Positions 48,818 to 58,054 are shown, counted from the stretch's first letter. The stretch is DNA of 64,000 nucleotides from Oscillospiraceae bacterium (GCA_910575695.1 CAJTGJ010000005.1:85993-149992), one strand, 5' to 3'. Made by a program: numbers and translations. The notes: generated from the letters alone by a model not told the origin.

Positions 48818-50527
48818 TTAATGCAGCAGGAAATCGGTGACAGGGGTACCGCCGCTGACCATGGGGTGGACCATGGCGTCGATGTCGATGGCGCAGTCGA
48901 TGACGCAGCCGCAGCCCGTCTCCAGCGCCTGACGGAACGCCTCCTCAAACTCGGCCTGGTTTTTGGCCCGGAAGCCCTTCAGGCCGTAGGCCTCCGCCAG
49001 CTTGACGAAGTCCGGGCCGCGGTCCAGGGTGGTCTGGGAAAACCGCTTGCCGTAGATCAGGTTCTGCCACTGGCGGACCATGCCCAGGGTGCGGTTGTCG
49101 AAAATCACGGTAATCACGGGAATGTTGTAGTGCTCCACCGTGGCCAGCTCGTGGCAGTTCATGCGGAAGCAGCCATCCCCGGTGCAGTGGACCACCACCT
49201 TGTCCGGATTGCCCACCTTGGCCCCCATGGCGGCCCCCAGGCCGAAGCCCATGGTGCCGAACCCGCCGCTGGTCAGGAGCTGGCCGGGGCGGGAAAAGTG
49301 GTAATACTGGCAGGACCACATCTGGTGCTGGCCCACGTCGGTGGCAATGATGGCGTCGCCGTCCGTCAGGTCGGAAATGGTCTCCAGGATCTCGTGGGCG
49401 TGAAGGATATTGTCCTTCTTGAGGGGCAGCTCCTTCCGGGCGAACACCTGGGTTTTCCAGACGGTGAAATCGTGCTGGGGGAGCTTCTCGTTAATGAGCT
49501 CCAGCACCCGCCGGGCGTCGCCGATGATGTGGTGGTAGGTGAGGACATTCTTGTCGATCTCCGCCCGGTCGATGTCAATCTGGACAATTTTGGCGTTTTG
49601 GGCAAAGGAGGGCGGATCGGTGGCCACCCGGTCGGAGAAGCGGCAGCCGATGGCGATGAGCAGGTCGCACTCGGCGGTGGCCATGTTGGAGGCGTGGGAG
49701 CCGTGCATCCCCACCATGCCGGTGAACAGGGGATGATTGCCCGGGCAGGCCCCGCCGCCCATGATGGTGGAGCCCACAGGGGCGTCCAGCGTCTCGATAA
49801 ACTTGCGGAACTCAGGCACCGCGCCCTTGGAGCGGATGACGCCGCCGCCCACCAGCACCATGGGCCGCTGGGACCGGGAGACCAGCTCCAGCAGCTTGTC
49901 GATATCCCCCTGGTCCGGCTCGGGGATTTTGATCTCCCGGTTGGAGCGGCGCAGCAGGGTGGCCAGCCGCCCGTGGTTGGGATGCTCATGGACGGGCATA
50001 TACTGGTACTCGCCCTCGGCGGCGGTGACGTTTTTGGTGATGTCGATGAGCACCGGACCGGGCCGGCCGGAGCGGGCGATGGCGAAGGCCTCGCGGATCA
50101 CGTCCGCCAGCTCGTTCACGTCCTTCACCAGGAAATTGCATTTGGTGATGGGCATGGTGATGCCGGTGATATCCACCTCCTGAAAGGTGTCCTTGCCCAT
50201 GAGGCTGTCGGCCACATTGACAGTGATGAACACCACCGGGGAGGAATCGTAGTAGGCGGTGGCAATGCCGGTGACCAGGTTGGTGGCGCCGGGGCCGGAG
50301 GTAGCAAAGCACACCCCCACCTTTCCAGTGGAGCGGGCATAGCCGTCGGCGGCATGGGACGCGCCCTGCTCGTGGGATGTAAGATAGTGGCGGATCTTCT
50401 GGTTGTAGCCGTGGAGCTCAAATTCGTCGTAGATGTTCAAAATGGTGCCGCCGGGATAGCCGAACACAGTATCCACGCCCTGCTCCAGCAGGCACTCCAT
50501 CACGATCTGGGACCCTCGCATCAGCAT
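48818..50527 (-). CDS. ilvB: Acetolactate synthase large subunit
   Basis: 569 residues, thiamine-diphosphate enzyme that condenses pyruvate to acetolactate or with 2-oxobutyrate. YPGGTILNIYDEF near residue 24, catalytic Glu in TSHEQGASHAADGYARSTG near 49, and ThDP/Mg motif GDGCFRMNCHELATVEHYN near 430. ATG 50527 is chosen because AAGGAGGAGG lies 8 nt upstream; the in-frame ATG at 50572 lies in the leader hairpin. FAD-binding middle domain is intact by length. Possible attenuation through the leader is described separately. Confidence 0.95.
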   Translation of the reverse strand: MLMRGSQIVMECLLEQGVDTVFGYPGGTILNIYDEFELHGYNQKIRHYLTSHEQGASHAADGYARSTGKVGVCFATSGPGATNLVTGIATAYYDSSPVVFITVNVADSLMGKDTFQEVDITGITMPITKCNFLVKDVNELADVIREAFAIARSGRPGPVLIDITKNVTAAEGEYQYMPVHEHPNHGRLATLLRRSNREIKIPEPDQGDIDKLLELVSRSQRPMVLVGGGVIRSKGAVPEFRKFIETLDAPVGSTIMGGGACPGNHPLFTGMVGMHGSHASNMATAECDLLIAIGCRFSDRVATDPPSFAQNAKIVQIDIDRAEIDKNVLTYHHIIGDARRVLELINEKLPQHDFTVWKTQVFARKELPLKKDNILHAHEILETISDLTDGDAIIATDVGQHQMWSCQYYHFSRPGQLLTSGGFGTMGFGLGAAMGAKVGNPDKVVVHCTGDGCFRMNCHELATVEHYNIPVITVIFDNRTLGMVRQWQNLIYGKRFSQTTLDRGPDFVKLAEAYGLKGFRAKNQAEFEEAFRQALETGCGCVIDCAIDIDAMVHPMVSGGTPVTDFLLH

Positions 50528-50544
50528 AGTGGGAACCTCCTCCT

Positions 50545-50619
50545 TCATAACAAAAAGCACAGCCGCGCCCACACAGGACGAGCCATGCTCCGCGGTGCTT
50601 CCTCAAAAAGCGCATACAT
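50545..50619 (-). CDS. Possible ilvB leader peptide
   Basis: 24 codons, beginning MYALFEEAP and ending LCFLL, closing 17 nt before ilvB. It has four Leu and one Val codon, moderate for a branched-chain attenuator, and no clear ribosome site, so it may not be translated. Its second half overlaps a terminator-like hairpin. Confidence 0.3.
   Translation of the reverse strand: MYALFEEAPRSMARPVWARLCFLL
50552..50600 (-). terminator. Terminator-like hairpin in the ilvB leader
   Basis: In the minus-strand transcript, AAGCACCGCG (from 50600) pairs with CGCG-GCU-GTGCTT ending at 50555, then TTTG follows; an inner GAGC-ATG-GCTC stem sits inside. Location between promoter and ilvB fits an attenuator. 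Confidence 0.4.
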
Positions 50620-50638
50620 AATTTAATACAGTAAAGCT

Positions 50639-50667
50639 ATCATATCCTTTTGCGGCGGGTTTGTCAA
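50639..50667 (-). promoter_or_regulatory. Promoter of ilvBN
   Basis: Minus strand TTGACA (50662-50667), 17 bp, TATGAT (50639-50644). Predicts a leader of about 105 nt. Confidence 0.75.
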
Positions 50668-50702
50668 CGTAAAAAGTCTGGCGGGCCGTAAATTCCGCCG
50701 CT

Positions 50703-50741
50703 CAAACAAAAACCCGGCGGAAACCGCCGGGTTTTTGTTTG
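50703..50741. terminator. Strong bidirectional terminator
   Basis: 18-bp stem CAAACAAAAACCCGGCGG (50703-50720), loop AAA, complement 50724-50741 with GTTTTTGTTTG. Ends the DUF1540 gene transcript. Confidence 0.9.
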
Positions 50742-50787
50742 AAATTGTCAACGGCAGGCCGCCGCTGCCACATCAGTCCGGGCTTTT

Positions 50788-50973
50788 TCAGTTACAACCA
50801 CAAGTGGTGCCGTGGTCGCCCAGCTTGAAGGACGCGCACTCGGTCTCGCCGCACTTGCACACGCTGTTCTGGCAGTGGCCCACCTGGATCTCGTTCAGGG
50901 TGCAGCGCTGGTCCTTGTGGTAGGTGCAGCTGTTGACGGTACACTTGATGCTGGGATTGGTCTGGTTCATCAT
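50788..50973 (-). CDS. Small cysteine-rich DUF1540 protein
   Basis: 61 residues with nine Cys: KCTVNSCTYHKDQRCTLNEI, HCQNSVCKCGETECASF and TTCGCN. Typical DUF1540, small proteins in clostridia and bacilli thought to bind metal; function unknown. Start ATG 50973 follows GGAGG by 8 nt. Confidence 0.85.
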   Translation of the reverse strand: MMNQTNPSIKCTVNSCTYHKDQRCTLNEIQVGHCQNSVCKCGETECASFKLGDHGTTCGCN

Positions 50974-51049
50974 GATCGTTTCCTCCTTGTTTCCTTGGGG
51001 CATTGGGATTCCCGAATACAAAAAGGAGTATGCCCAGGCCGCCGGAGCG

Positions 51050-51907
51050 CTATTCATTTTTCTCCGCCGGAGCGGCCTCCTCCGGCTGGGCGGCGGGCCT
51101 GCGCTGGAAGCGGGGGATGAACCGGGTGGCAAAGCGCCCCCTGCCCCGGCCCTTCACATAGAGGAAGCCGATGGCGGAAAAGACCACCGCCCCGATGAAA
51201 TTGACAAACAGGTCCTTCATGGTGTCGATAATGCCCACGTCCAGATAGCCGCCCAGGCCCAGGGGCATCTGGGTTCCGTCCTCCAGCACCAGGATCACAT
51301 CCTGTATGCCCTTGACGACGACGGCGGCGGTGCCGTGGTTGGGGTCCAGGTTGACGGTGGAAATGGTGTTGACAATGGTGTCCTTCTGCATATCGAACAG
51401 CAGGAACTGGTCCATGGAGAACTCGAAGAACTCCCACAGCACGCCGATGGTCATGGAGAAGCAGAACGCCACCACCGCCATAAAGAAGGGGGACAGGTGG
51501 AGGGCCACCTTTTCCTCCTGGTTCAGGATATCCACCAGGGCGAAGCCGATGGCGGCGCACAAAAAGCCGTTCATGGTGTGGAGCATGGTGTCCCAGAAGG
51601 GAAATTCGATGTAGTAGTCGCTGATCTCGCCCAGAATTTCGGCGGCGTAGATGAACAGCAGGATGATGATCTCCAGGGTGTCCGGCAGGTCGATGTGCAG
51701 CCGCCGCTCAAAGGCGGAGGGCAGCATGAACAGCACCAGGGTGAGCACGCACAGCAGAACGTTCTCGTAGTTCTGGTTGAAGAACTGGGCCACCAGCATC
51801 CCCACCACCGACAGCCGGAGCACGAAATAGACGGTGTATACCAGCTTTTTGTTTTCGATGTGCCGCCATTCGTGGCCTCTTTTCTTTTTGAACTTCTGCT
51901 TTGACAT
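51050..51907 (-). CDS. Membrane protein, YjdF/DUF2238-like
   Basis: 285 residues. Basic N-terminus, then six or seven helices (about 25-45, 48-65, 75-95, 105-125, 137-160, 232-255). FPFWDTMLHTMNGFLCAAIG near residue 102 resembles the conserved part of the YjdF family. A cytosolic-side segment 165-225 and a Pro/Ala-rich tail follow. Transcribed towards the DUF1540 gene. No function known. Confidence 0.65.
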   Translation of the reverse strand: MSKQKFKKKRGHEWRHIENKKLVYTVYFVLRLSVVGMLVAQFFNQNYENVLLCVLTLVLFMLPSAFERRLHIDLPDTLEIIILLFIYAAEILGEISDYYIEFPFWDTMLHTMNGFLCAAIGFALVDILNQEEKVALHLSPFFMAVVAFCFSMTIGVLWEFFEFSMDQFLLFDMQKDTIVNTISTVNLDPNHGTAAVVVKGIQDVILVLEDGTQMPLGLGGYLDVGIIDTMKDLFVNFIGAVVFSAIGFLYVKGRGRGRFATRFIPRFQRRPAAQPEEAAPAEKNE

Positions 51908-52011
51908 AGTGTGCTCCTTCCTGTGTTTTTGATACAGTCTGCCGGTTTTGTCAGGAAAATGATGTCAGCCCGGGCCCCCTGCCGCATATGATGGCCTTGG
52001 AGGTGTTTTCA

Positions 52012-52224
52012 ATGGAATTACGCAACAACCAAATCACCCTGGGCGAGCTGTGGGACGACCCGAAAAGCAGGTCGGTGTTCCAGAAGCGCATCCCCATGCT
52101 GGCCAAGCACCCGGTGAAGGGCGCGGCCCGGACAGTGACGCTGGAGCAGCTGTGCGACTTCATGTCCAGCTGGGTGCCGGGGATGATGATCAACGGCGTG
52201 ATGTCGGATCTGAGGAAGCTGTAA
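52012..52224 (+). CDS. Small protein of unknown function
   Basis: 70 residues. TLGELWDDPKSRSVFQKRIP (12-31), then KGAARTVTLEQLCDFMSSWVPG and GMMINGVMSDLRKL at the end. GGAGG lies 8-9 nt before ATG 52012. Soluble, no family recognised. Divergent from the membrane protein gene (51907). Confidence 0.55.
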   Translation: MELRNNQITLGELWDDPKSRSVFQKRIPMLAKHPVKGAARTVTLEQLCDFMSSWVPGMMINGVMSDLRKL

Positions 52225-52360
52225 TACTCTTTTTATCGCGGCGCAGACGCCGCCGGACCGCTTCTGCGGCCCCATAAAGCGATTGCATCGTTTTATGAAA
52301 AATCAGTATAGCGCCGCTCCCGGACTCGGATGAGTACATTCAAGCATACCTTATCATGAA

Positions 52361-52392
52361 GCAGGCCCGCTGTCAACTGACGGCGGGCCTGC
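52361..52392 (-). terminator. Hairpin after the SDR gene
   Basis: GCAGGCCCGC (52361-52370) pairs with GCGGGCCTGC (52383-52392). T-run weak. The remaining 52225-52360 shows nothing I can name. Confidence 0.5.
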
Positions 52393-52402
52393 TCTTTCCG
52401 CT

Positions 52403-53218
52403 TTATGACAGACAGGCGCCCTCGGACAAAAAGCTGAGGACAGCCCCGACCGACAGCTGAAACTTCTCCGGGATTTCGTTCCGCCCCGGCAGGACGGCCT
52501 GGTAAGCCGGGGTATCGTTCCGTCCCACGTGGTAAACGGGCCGGGGCAGGTCCAGTCCCTCCGCCAGACGGTCCAGGAACGCGGTGTAGTCGGACGTGTC
52601 CACCGTCCCCACGTGGAACACCCCCCGCAGGCCGTGGGCCAGGACAAAGGCGGTCCATCGGGCGATTTGTATATCCGTCGTGTAGTTCACCGACAGATTT
52701 TCATAGGTCTGAATGGGAGTGCCCGCCCGGGTGCGCTCCAGCAGGGAATCAAGCCTGGGACAGCTCCGGCCCCAGATTTCCGGGGGGCGGAGGATGACGC
52801 AGTCCTGCCCCAGCCGCTCCCGCAAAAGCCGCTCACAGGCGATCTTGAACTGCCCGTAGGTGCTGTCCGAGCACACCGCGTCCCCCTCGTAATGGGGCCG
52901 GGACAGGTCGCCGTCGAACACGTTGGCGGTGGACAGGTAGACCAGCATCCCGTTTTCCCGGCGCAGGACATCCGCCAAAAGCGCATGGGCCTCCAGCTGG
53001 CGGTCAAAATCTCCCCGCAGGCAGGACACCACCGCGTCCGGGCGGGCCTGCTCCAGAAGGGGCACGATGGACTGCGGCTCATCCAGATCAAAGGGGAGCA
53101 TAGCGCTGCCGCCGGAAGGGACGCGGCAGGTGCCGGATACGGTGTGGCCCTCCGCCCGGAGCGTCCTCATGATGGCCGCGCCGGCCAGCCCGCTGGCCCC
53201 TAATACCAACACCTTCAT
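52403..53218 (-). CDS. NAD-dependent epimerase/dehydratase-like (RmlD-type) SDR
   Basis: 271 residues. Rossmann motif VLGASGLAGAAIMRTL at residue 5, strand-end VVSCLRGDF near 64, active-site region LSTANVFDGD near 95, and Tyr-x3-Lys as YGQFKIACE near 121. Resembles dTDP-4-dehydrorhamnose reductases and extended SDR sugar reductases, but no rhamnose genes are nearby, so substrate is open. Ends the sdaAB-sdaAA run (3 bp from sdaAA). Confidence 0.8.
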   Translation of the reverse strand: MKVLVLGASGLAGAAIMRTLRAEGHTVSGTCRVPSGGSAMLPFDLDEPQSIVPLLEQARPDAVVSCLRGDFDRQLEAHALLADVLRRENGMLVYLSTANVFDGDLSRPHYEGDAVCSDSTYGQFKIACERLLRERLGQDCVILRPPEIWGRSCPRLDSLLERTRAGTPIQTYENLSVNYTTDIQIARWTAFVLAHGLRGVFHVGTVDTSDYTAFLDRLAEGLDLPRPVYHVGRNDTPAYQAVLPGRNEIPEKFQLSVGAVLSFLSEGACLS

Positions 53219-53221
53219 GCT

Positions 53222-54067
53222 TCAGTGCCTCTCCGCGATTCTGCGCCCGGTGGGGGTGGCGGCCAAGCCCCCCTGGCCTGTCTCCCGGAGGGCGGACGGC
53301 ATGACGCGGCCCACCGCCCCCATGGCGTCGATGACCTCGCCGCAGGGGATGCCCACATCCAGCCCCGCCAGGGCCATGTCGGCGCAGGACAGGGCGTTCA
53401 CCGCCCCTATCACATTGCGCTTCACACAGGGGACCTCCACCAGCCCCGCCACCGGGTCGCACACCAGCCCCATCAGGTTTTGCAGGGCCATGCCGCAGGC
53501 GGCGGCCATCTGCTCCGGCGTGCCGCCGCGGGCGTGGACCAGCGCGGCGGCAGCCATACCGGAGGCGGAGCCCACCTCCGCCTGACAGCCCCCCTCCGCC
53601 CCGGAGATGGAGGCCCGGGCGGCGATCACCTGCCCGAATCCGGCGGACACATACAGGCACTCCACGATGGTTTCATCGCTGAGCCCCTCCTTGCGCTGGA
53701 AGGGGATGAGCACCGCGGGCAGTACGCCGCAGGCCCCGGCGGTGGGGGCGGCGACAATGCGGCCCATACAGGCGTTGTGCTCCCCCAGCTTCAAGGCGGT
53801 GGCCGCCACCTCCTGGATGAACGGCCCGCAGATGGGGTTGGAATAGCCCTCCATCCGGGCGCCCTGGCCCCCGGACAGGCCGGAAGCGGAGCGGCGGGCG
53901 GGGTCGTATTCCTGTACGGACTGCTTCATGGCCTGCCACAGCCTGCCCATGCGGGCCAGGCTGGCGTCGGGGTTTGCGTCCCGGTCCTGACAGTCGTCCT
54001 CCAAAACAGCGCGCCACAGCGGCTTCTCCTGCGCCGCAGACAGCAGCGCTTCCACAGATCCAAACAT
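53222..54067 (-). CDS. sdaAA: L-serine dehydratase, iron-sulfur alpha subunit
   Basis: 281 residues. Deaminates L-serine to pyruvate and ammonia with a [4Fe-4S] cluster. Cluster-binding candidates lie in GACGVLPAVLIPF near residue 111, MGLVCDPVAGLVEVPCVKRN near 196. Clostridial two-gene form; the beta subunit gene is 3 bp upstream. Oxygen-labile enzyme, in line with an anaerobe. Confidence 0.93.
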   Translation of the reverse strand: MFGSVEALLSAAQEKPLWRAVLEDDCQDRDANPDASLARMGRLWQAMKQSVQEYDPARRSASGLSGGQGARMEGYSNPICGPFIQEVAATALKLGEHNACMGRIVAAPTAGACGVLPAVLIPFQRKEGLSDETIVECLYVSAGFGQVIAARASISGAEGGCQAEVGSASGMAAAALVHARGGTPEQMAAACGMALQNLMGLVCDPVAGLVEVPCVKRNVIGAVNALSCADMALAGLDVGIPCGEVIDAMGAVGRVMPSALRETGQGGLAATPTGRRIAERH

Positions 54068-54070
54068 AGC

Positions 54071-54736
54071 TCAGCCCTCCTCCAGATTCAAATAGATACA
54101 CCGCACCACACCGGGCAGCAGGCCCAGGTCCTCCAGGACCTGGCGCGTCAGCGGCTGGTCGCACTCCAGCACCATCACGGACAGCCCCTCCCGGCGGTCC
54201 CGGTAGAGCTGCATGGTGGCGATATTGATCTCCCGCCGGGCCAGGCAGGAGCTTACCTCGGACACGATGCCGGGCTTGTCCCGGTTGCGGACGATCAGGG
54301 TGGGCATATCAGCGGAAAAGGAGGCCGGCATACCGTCAATAGAGTTCACCCGGATGCGCCCGCCCCCCAGAGATGAGGCATTTACCACAAGCGTACGGCC
54401 CCGCTCGCCGATGAGGGTCATGACAGCGGTGTTGGGGTGGGCGTCCCGTAGGTCCACGGTCTGGATATGTACCTCCAGCCGGGATTCCCTGGCCAGCTGG
54501 AAGCTGCGGGGGATATCCGGGTCATCCGGCTTCATGGCCAGCAGGCCGGCCACGATGGCCTTGTCGGTGCCGTGGCCCGCGCCGGTGGCGGCAAAGGAGC
54601 CGTGGAGGGCGATGTTGGCCCGGGCGGGCTGGAACCCCAGCAGCTTCCGGCCCACCAGGCCCATGCGGACGGCTCCGGCAGTGTGGGATGAGGATGGGCC
54701 CACCATGACAGGGCCCATGATGTCAAAAATGTTCAA
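54071..54736 (-). CDS. sdaAB: L-serine dehydratase, beta subunit with ACT domain
   Basis: 221 residues. FDIMGPVMVGPSSSHTAGAVRMG at the N-terminus (quoted in part: GPVMVGPSSSHTAGAVRMG) is diagnostic. The C-terminal ACT domain (TLIVRNRDKPGIVSEVSSCL near 149) is thought to bind serine. First gene of the operon; no promoter was identified with confidence in the 118-bp gap upstream. Confidence 0.93.
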   Translation of the reverse strand: MNIFDIMGPVMVGPSSSHTAGAVRMGLVGRKLLGFQPARANIALHGSFAATGAGHGTDKAIVAGLLAMKPDDPDIPRSFQLARESRLEVHIQTVDLRDAHPNTAVMTLIGERGRTLVVNASSLGGGRIRVNSIDGMPASFSADMPTLIVRNRDKPGIVSEVSSCLARREINIATMQLYRDRREGLSVMVLECDQPLTRQVLEDLGLLPGVVRCIYLNLEEG

Positions 54737-54811
54737 TAGAAAGCACCACCTTAACGGTCAAATAATGATTTATTATAGCACCATCTTTGGCGGGCCGCAA
54801 GCGGCACGGAC

Positions 54812-54847
54812 AAAAAAGCGCGGCCCGGGATCTGCTCCGGACCGCGC
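54812..54847 (-). terminator. Terminator of the CNNM/HlyC-type gene
   Basis: GCGCGG and CCGG arms (54818-54828) pair with 54837-54847; on the minus strand TTTTTTG follows. Confidence 0.85.
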
Positions 54848-54854
54848 CTTCTTA

Positions 54855-56198
54855 TTATTCCTGAATATCCTCCGAAACCGGCTCCAGCCTGGACACCAGC
54901 GCCCATTCCACCCGCCGGTCGGTGAAATTCAGCACCTTGATGCGCAGTCCGCAGGCGTCCACCTCGATCCGGGCGCCGTCCTCCGGGATTACGGACAGCT
55001 GAGCGAACACCAGACCGCCCAGCGTGTCGGATTTTACCTCCTCGGGGAACTCCATGTCCATGGCCTCCGCCACCTGCTCCAGGGCGCAGGAGCCGGACAC
55101 TTTCCAAACCCCCGGCTCCGTCTGCTCGATGTCCTTTTCCTCCAGAGGGTCGAACTCGTCGTAGATGTTGCCCACGATCTCCTCCAGCAGGTCCTCCATG
55201 GTCACCAGACCGGAGGTGCCGCCGTACTCGTCCACCACAATGGCCATATGTACCTTTTTGCTCTGCATATCCCGGAACAGGATGTCGGTGCGCACCGATT
55301 CCGGCACAAAGTAGGCTGGGCGGAGCAGCTCCGCCAGGGGCTTGGGCCGCTCCTCCTGGGCGTTGAGCAGAAAATCCCGGGTGTTGAGTATCCCCACAAT
55401 ATCGTCCGCGTCCTCCCGGTACACCGGAAACCGGGAACGGCCGGAGTCGAGTATGGCGGTGCGCACGTCGTCATTGGTGTCCTCCACCCAAACCATCACC
55501 ATATCGGTTCGGTGTATCATCACGTCCTCGGCGGTGGTGTTGTTGAACTGGAAAATGTTCTCGATGAGCTCCTTTTCCGACGCCTCAATGGCGCCGCGCT
55601 CCTCGCCCAGGTCCACCATCATGAGGATCTCGTCCTCGCTGACGTCCTGGTCGTCCGCCTTGGGGTCGATGTGCAGCAGCCGCAGCACGCCGTTGGTGGA
55701 TTTGGACAGCAGCCAGATGACGGGGCGGAACACCGCCGCCACGGCGCACACCGGGCCCAGGGTGAACCGGGCCACCGCCTCGGTCTTTTTCATGGCGATG
55801 CGCTTGGGGGCCAGCTCCCCCAGGACCAGGCTGAAATAGGACAGCACGATGGTAATCAGCACCACCATCAGGTTGTTCAGCGCGGCGGGGGACAGGGCGG
55901 TGACGCCCGCGCTGCTGACCAGCCAGTCCACCAAGGGGTCGGAAAAGCTGTCGGCGGCGAAGGCGGAGGACAGGAACCCGGCCAGGGTGATGGCGATCTG
56001 GATGGCGGACAGGAAGTGGTCCGGGGCCTGAGTGAGAGACAGCAGGCGGGCCGCTTTCCGGTCCCCCTCCTCAGCCTGCTTTTTCAGCTTCGTTTCGGAC
56101 AGCGAGATCACGGCGATCTCCGCCCCGGCGAAAAAGGCGTTGACCAGGATGAGGACGATCAGAATCATCAGCTTCGGTAATAACGGGTCGTCGGGCAA
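54855..56198 (-). CDS. CNNM/CorC (hemolysin C-like) membrane protein
   Basis: 447 residues. DUF21 membrane domain with about four helices (1-200; LILVNAFFAGAEIAVISLSE near 16), a CBS-domain pair (about 210-335; MIHRTDMVMVWVEDTNDD, FLLNAQEERPKPL), and a C-terminal CorC/HlyC domain (WKVSGSCALEQVAEAM near 362). Related to Mg2+/Co2+ export and tolerance proteins; hemolysin is a historical label. Last clearly chromosomal gene before the mobile element. Confidence 0.9.
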   Translation of the reverse strand: MPDDPLLPKLMILIVLILVNAFFAGAEIAVISLSETKLKKQAEEGDRKAARLLSLTQAPDHFLSAIQIAITLAGFLSSAFAADSFSDPLVDWLVSSAGVTALSPAALNNLMVVLITIVLSYFSLVLGELAPKRIAMKKTEAVARFTLGPVCAVAAVFRPVIWLLSKSTNGVLRLLHIDPKADDQDVSEDEILMMVDLGEERGAIEASEKELIENIFQFNNTTAEDVMIHRTDMVMVWVEDTNDDVRTAILDSGRSRFPVYREDADDIVGILNTRDFLLNAQEERPKPLAELLRPAYFVPESVRTDILFRDMQSKKVHMAIVVDEYGGTSGLVTMEDLLEEIVGNIYDEFDPLEEKDIEQTEPGVWKVSGSCALEQVAEAMDMEFPEEVKSDTLGGLVFAQLSVIPEDGARIEVDACGLRIKVLNFTDRRVEWALVSRLEPVSEDIQE

Positions 56199-56383
56199 GA
56201 TGGATAACCTCCTATGTTTGGGCGGCCTGATTGGATTCGCCGCTCAATCCTATCTATGCGGCGCAGGCCATGTCTGGTTCCAGTATACCAGCTTTTTTGT
56301 AAAAAGCAACAAAATCATGCGGCGGAGGGGCCTTGACAGGCTCCTCCGCCGTATGCCTCCCCAACGGGAGCGGGACAGGCTGG
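56199..56383. other. Chromosome to mobile-element junction region
   Basis: 185 bp between the CNNM gene start and the recombinase stop. It must contain the chromosomal junction if the element ends at its recombinase. A GC-rich imperfect hairpin at about 56318-56352 may terminate the recombinase transcript. No att core can be identified without the other end. Confidence 0.4.
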
Positions 56384-58054
56384 TTACTTCAGGCCGTTCT
56401 CGTAGGCCTCAATCATCTTCTTGAACGTGTGGCCCGTACGACACTTGAGCTTTTCCAGGGAACGGGCGGTGCTCTCGCCGGTGAAGATCTTCACGTCCAG
56501 CCGCAGGGAGCCGTCCTCCTCGGGGGTCACATAGATTTTGTCGATATACTGCTCCACGAACTCCTTGCCGATCAACCCCTGGGCAGCGCTGTCCTGGGCG
56601 GCTTTCAGGGTGCGGCGGATGTCCTCAATGTGCTTTTTGCAGTCGGCACTGGATTCCATCTGCTCCTCCAGCTCCTGGATGGCTTCCTCCGCCGCTTCGA
56701 TTTCGGCGTTGCACCCGGCGGTCATGGACAGGAAGTCCGCATCGGAAATCTGGCCCGTCACGTTGTACTCCAGCAGCTTGGCCTTTTTCTTCTGGGCCAG
56801 CTCCGCCGCCTTGCGGTGCTCCTCCATGCGCTTAGGCAGTTCACCGTTGTCTGACAGCTCCTTGTACATCCGCACATATTCCTCCACCATGGCGTCGGCG
56901 TCCGCCTTTGTCTCCTTGAACACATCGAACAGCAGAGGCTTCAGCTCCTCCTCATAGATGGCGAAGGAGGGGCAGGAATCCGCCCCGGCCTTGATCTTGC
57001 CGGAGCACACCCATTTGCTGTTTTTGTTCCCTTGGCGGTCTCTGGACTCCCGGCGGTAGTAGGGGGCCCCGCAGTGGGTGCAGAACAGCTTGCCGGTGAG
57101 CAGGTTGTCGTGGTTGCAGATGCCCTGGCGGGCCTTCACGTCCTCGCTGCGGCGGCGGAGCACCGCGTTAGCCTGCTCCCAAAGCTCCTCGGATACGATG
57201 GCGGGGACGATTTCCCCCGTTTCGTCCTTGAACATCACCCACTCCTCCGGGGGAAGAAACTTCTGCTTCTTGGTAAACATATCAACGACCCGTACTTTAT
57301 TCCCAACGTAATACCCTTTGTATTTGGGATTGGCGATCATGTTGGACATGGTGGAGTGGGCGATTTTGTTGCCCTTCAGGTTGCGGTAGCCCTTGTCCCA
57401 GAAGATGATTTCGATCTGCTTCATAGAGTATTGGTCGGTGGCGTACAGCTCGAACAGCTCCCGCACCATAGCGGCCTGTTCCTCGTCGATGACCAGCCGC
57501 TTGTTCTCCTTGCGGTAGCCGAAGATGCGGTCGTTGCCCAGCACCACGCTCTGCTTGATGGCCTGCTGGTGGCCGAACTTCACCCGGCTGGACAGCTTGC
57601 GCAGCTCATCCTGGGCGATGGAGGACATGATGGACAGGCGCAGTTCGCTGTCCTCATCGAAGGTGTTGATGTTGTCATTTTGGAAGAACACGCCAACGCC
57701 AAAGCCCAGCAGCTGGCGGGTATACTGAATGGAGTCCAGGGTGTTGCGGGCGAAACGGGAGATCTCTTTCGTGATGATGAGGTCAAATTTATCTGCACCT
57801 GCATCGTCAATCATGCGGTTGAAGTTCTCTCGCCTGCGGGTGGAGATACCGGACAGACCCTCGTCGATGTAGCCGGGGACGAAGATCCACGCTTTGTTTT
57901 TGCGGATCAGATCCTCATAGTAGCTGATCTGGTTGCCCAGAGAGTTGAGCTGCTCATCGCTCTCAGAGGACACCCGGGCGTAGTAGGTCACCCGCAAGGG
58001 GACGTCGTAGACGGCCCGGGTGCGCAGCTCCTGGCGGATGGTATGTAGGTCCAT
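56384..58054 (-). CDS. Large serine recombinase (integrase)
   Basis: 556 residues. N-terminal resolvase domain with catalytic Ser in TYYARVSSESDEQLNSLGNQ near residue 24-43, the recombinase domain with ELFELYATDQYSMKQIEIIF near 192, a zinc ribbon (LLTGKLFCTHCGAPYY near 315, paired with VCSGKIKAGADSC), and a coiled coil near 385-470. Excises and integrates the element by strand exchange at att sites. GGAGGGGG precedes the ATG. Full-length, so probably active; an 8-bp inverted repeat sits before the start. Confidence 0.93.
   Translation of the reverse strand: MDLHTIRQELRTRAVYDVPLRVTYYARVSSESDEQLNSLGNQISYYEDLIRKNKAWIFVPGYIDEGLSGISTRRRENFNRMIDDAGADKFDLIITKEISRFARNTLDSIQYTRQLLGFGVGVFFQNDNINTFDEDSELRLSIMSSIAQDELRKLSSRVKFGHQQAIKQSVVLGNDRIFGYRKENKRLVIDEEQAAMVRELFELYATDQYSMKQIEIIFWDKGYRNLKGNKIAHSTMSNMIANPKYKGYYVGNKVRVVDMFTKKQKFLPPEEWVMFKDETGEIVPAIVSEELWEQANAVLRRRSEDVKARQGICNHDNLLTGKLFCTHCGAPYYRRESRDRQGNKNSKWVCSGKIKAGADSCPSFAIYEEELKPLLFDVFKETKADADAMVEEYVRMYKELSDNGELPKRMEEHRKAAELAQKKKAKLLEYNVTGQISDADFLSMTAGCNAEIEAAEEAIQELEEQMESSADCKKHIEDIRRTLKAAQDSAAQGLIGKEFVEQYIDKIYVTPEEDGSLRLDVKIFTGESTARSLEKLKCRTGHTFKKMIEAYENGLK

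Noticed and set aside
48236-50626. Long plus-strand open frame opposite ilvN and ilvB
   Set aside because: Same antisense artefact; ilvB and ilvN are complete and conserved on the minus strand.
50623-50643. Tiny frame reading MIALLY as an ilv leader peptide
   Set aside because: Its ATG is part of the -10 box of the ilvB promoter, so it is not transcribed.
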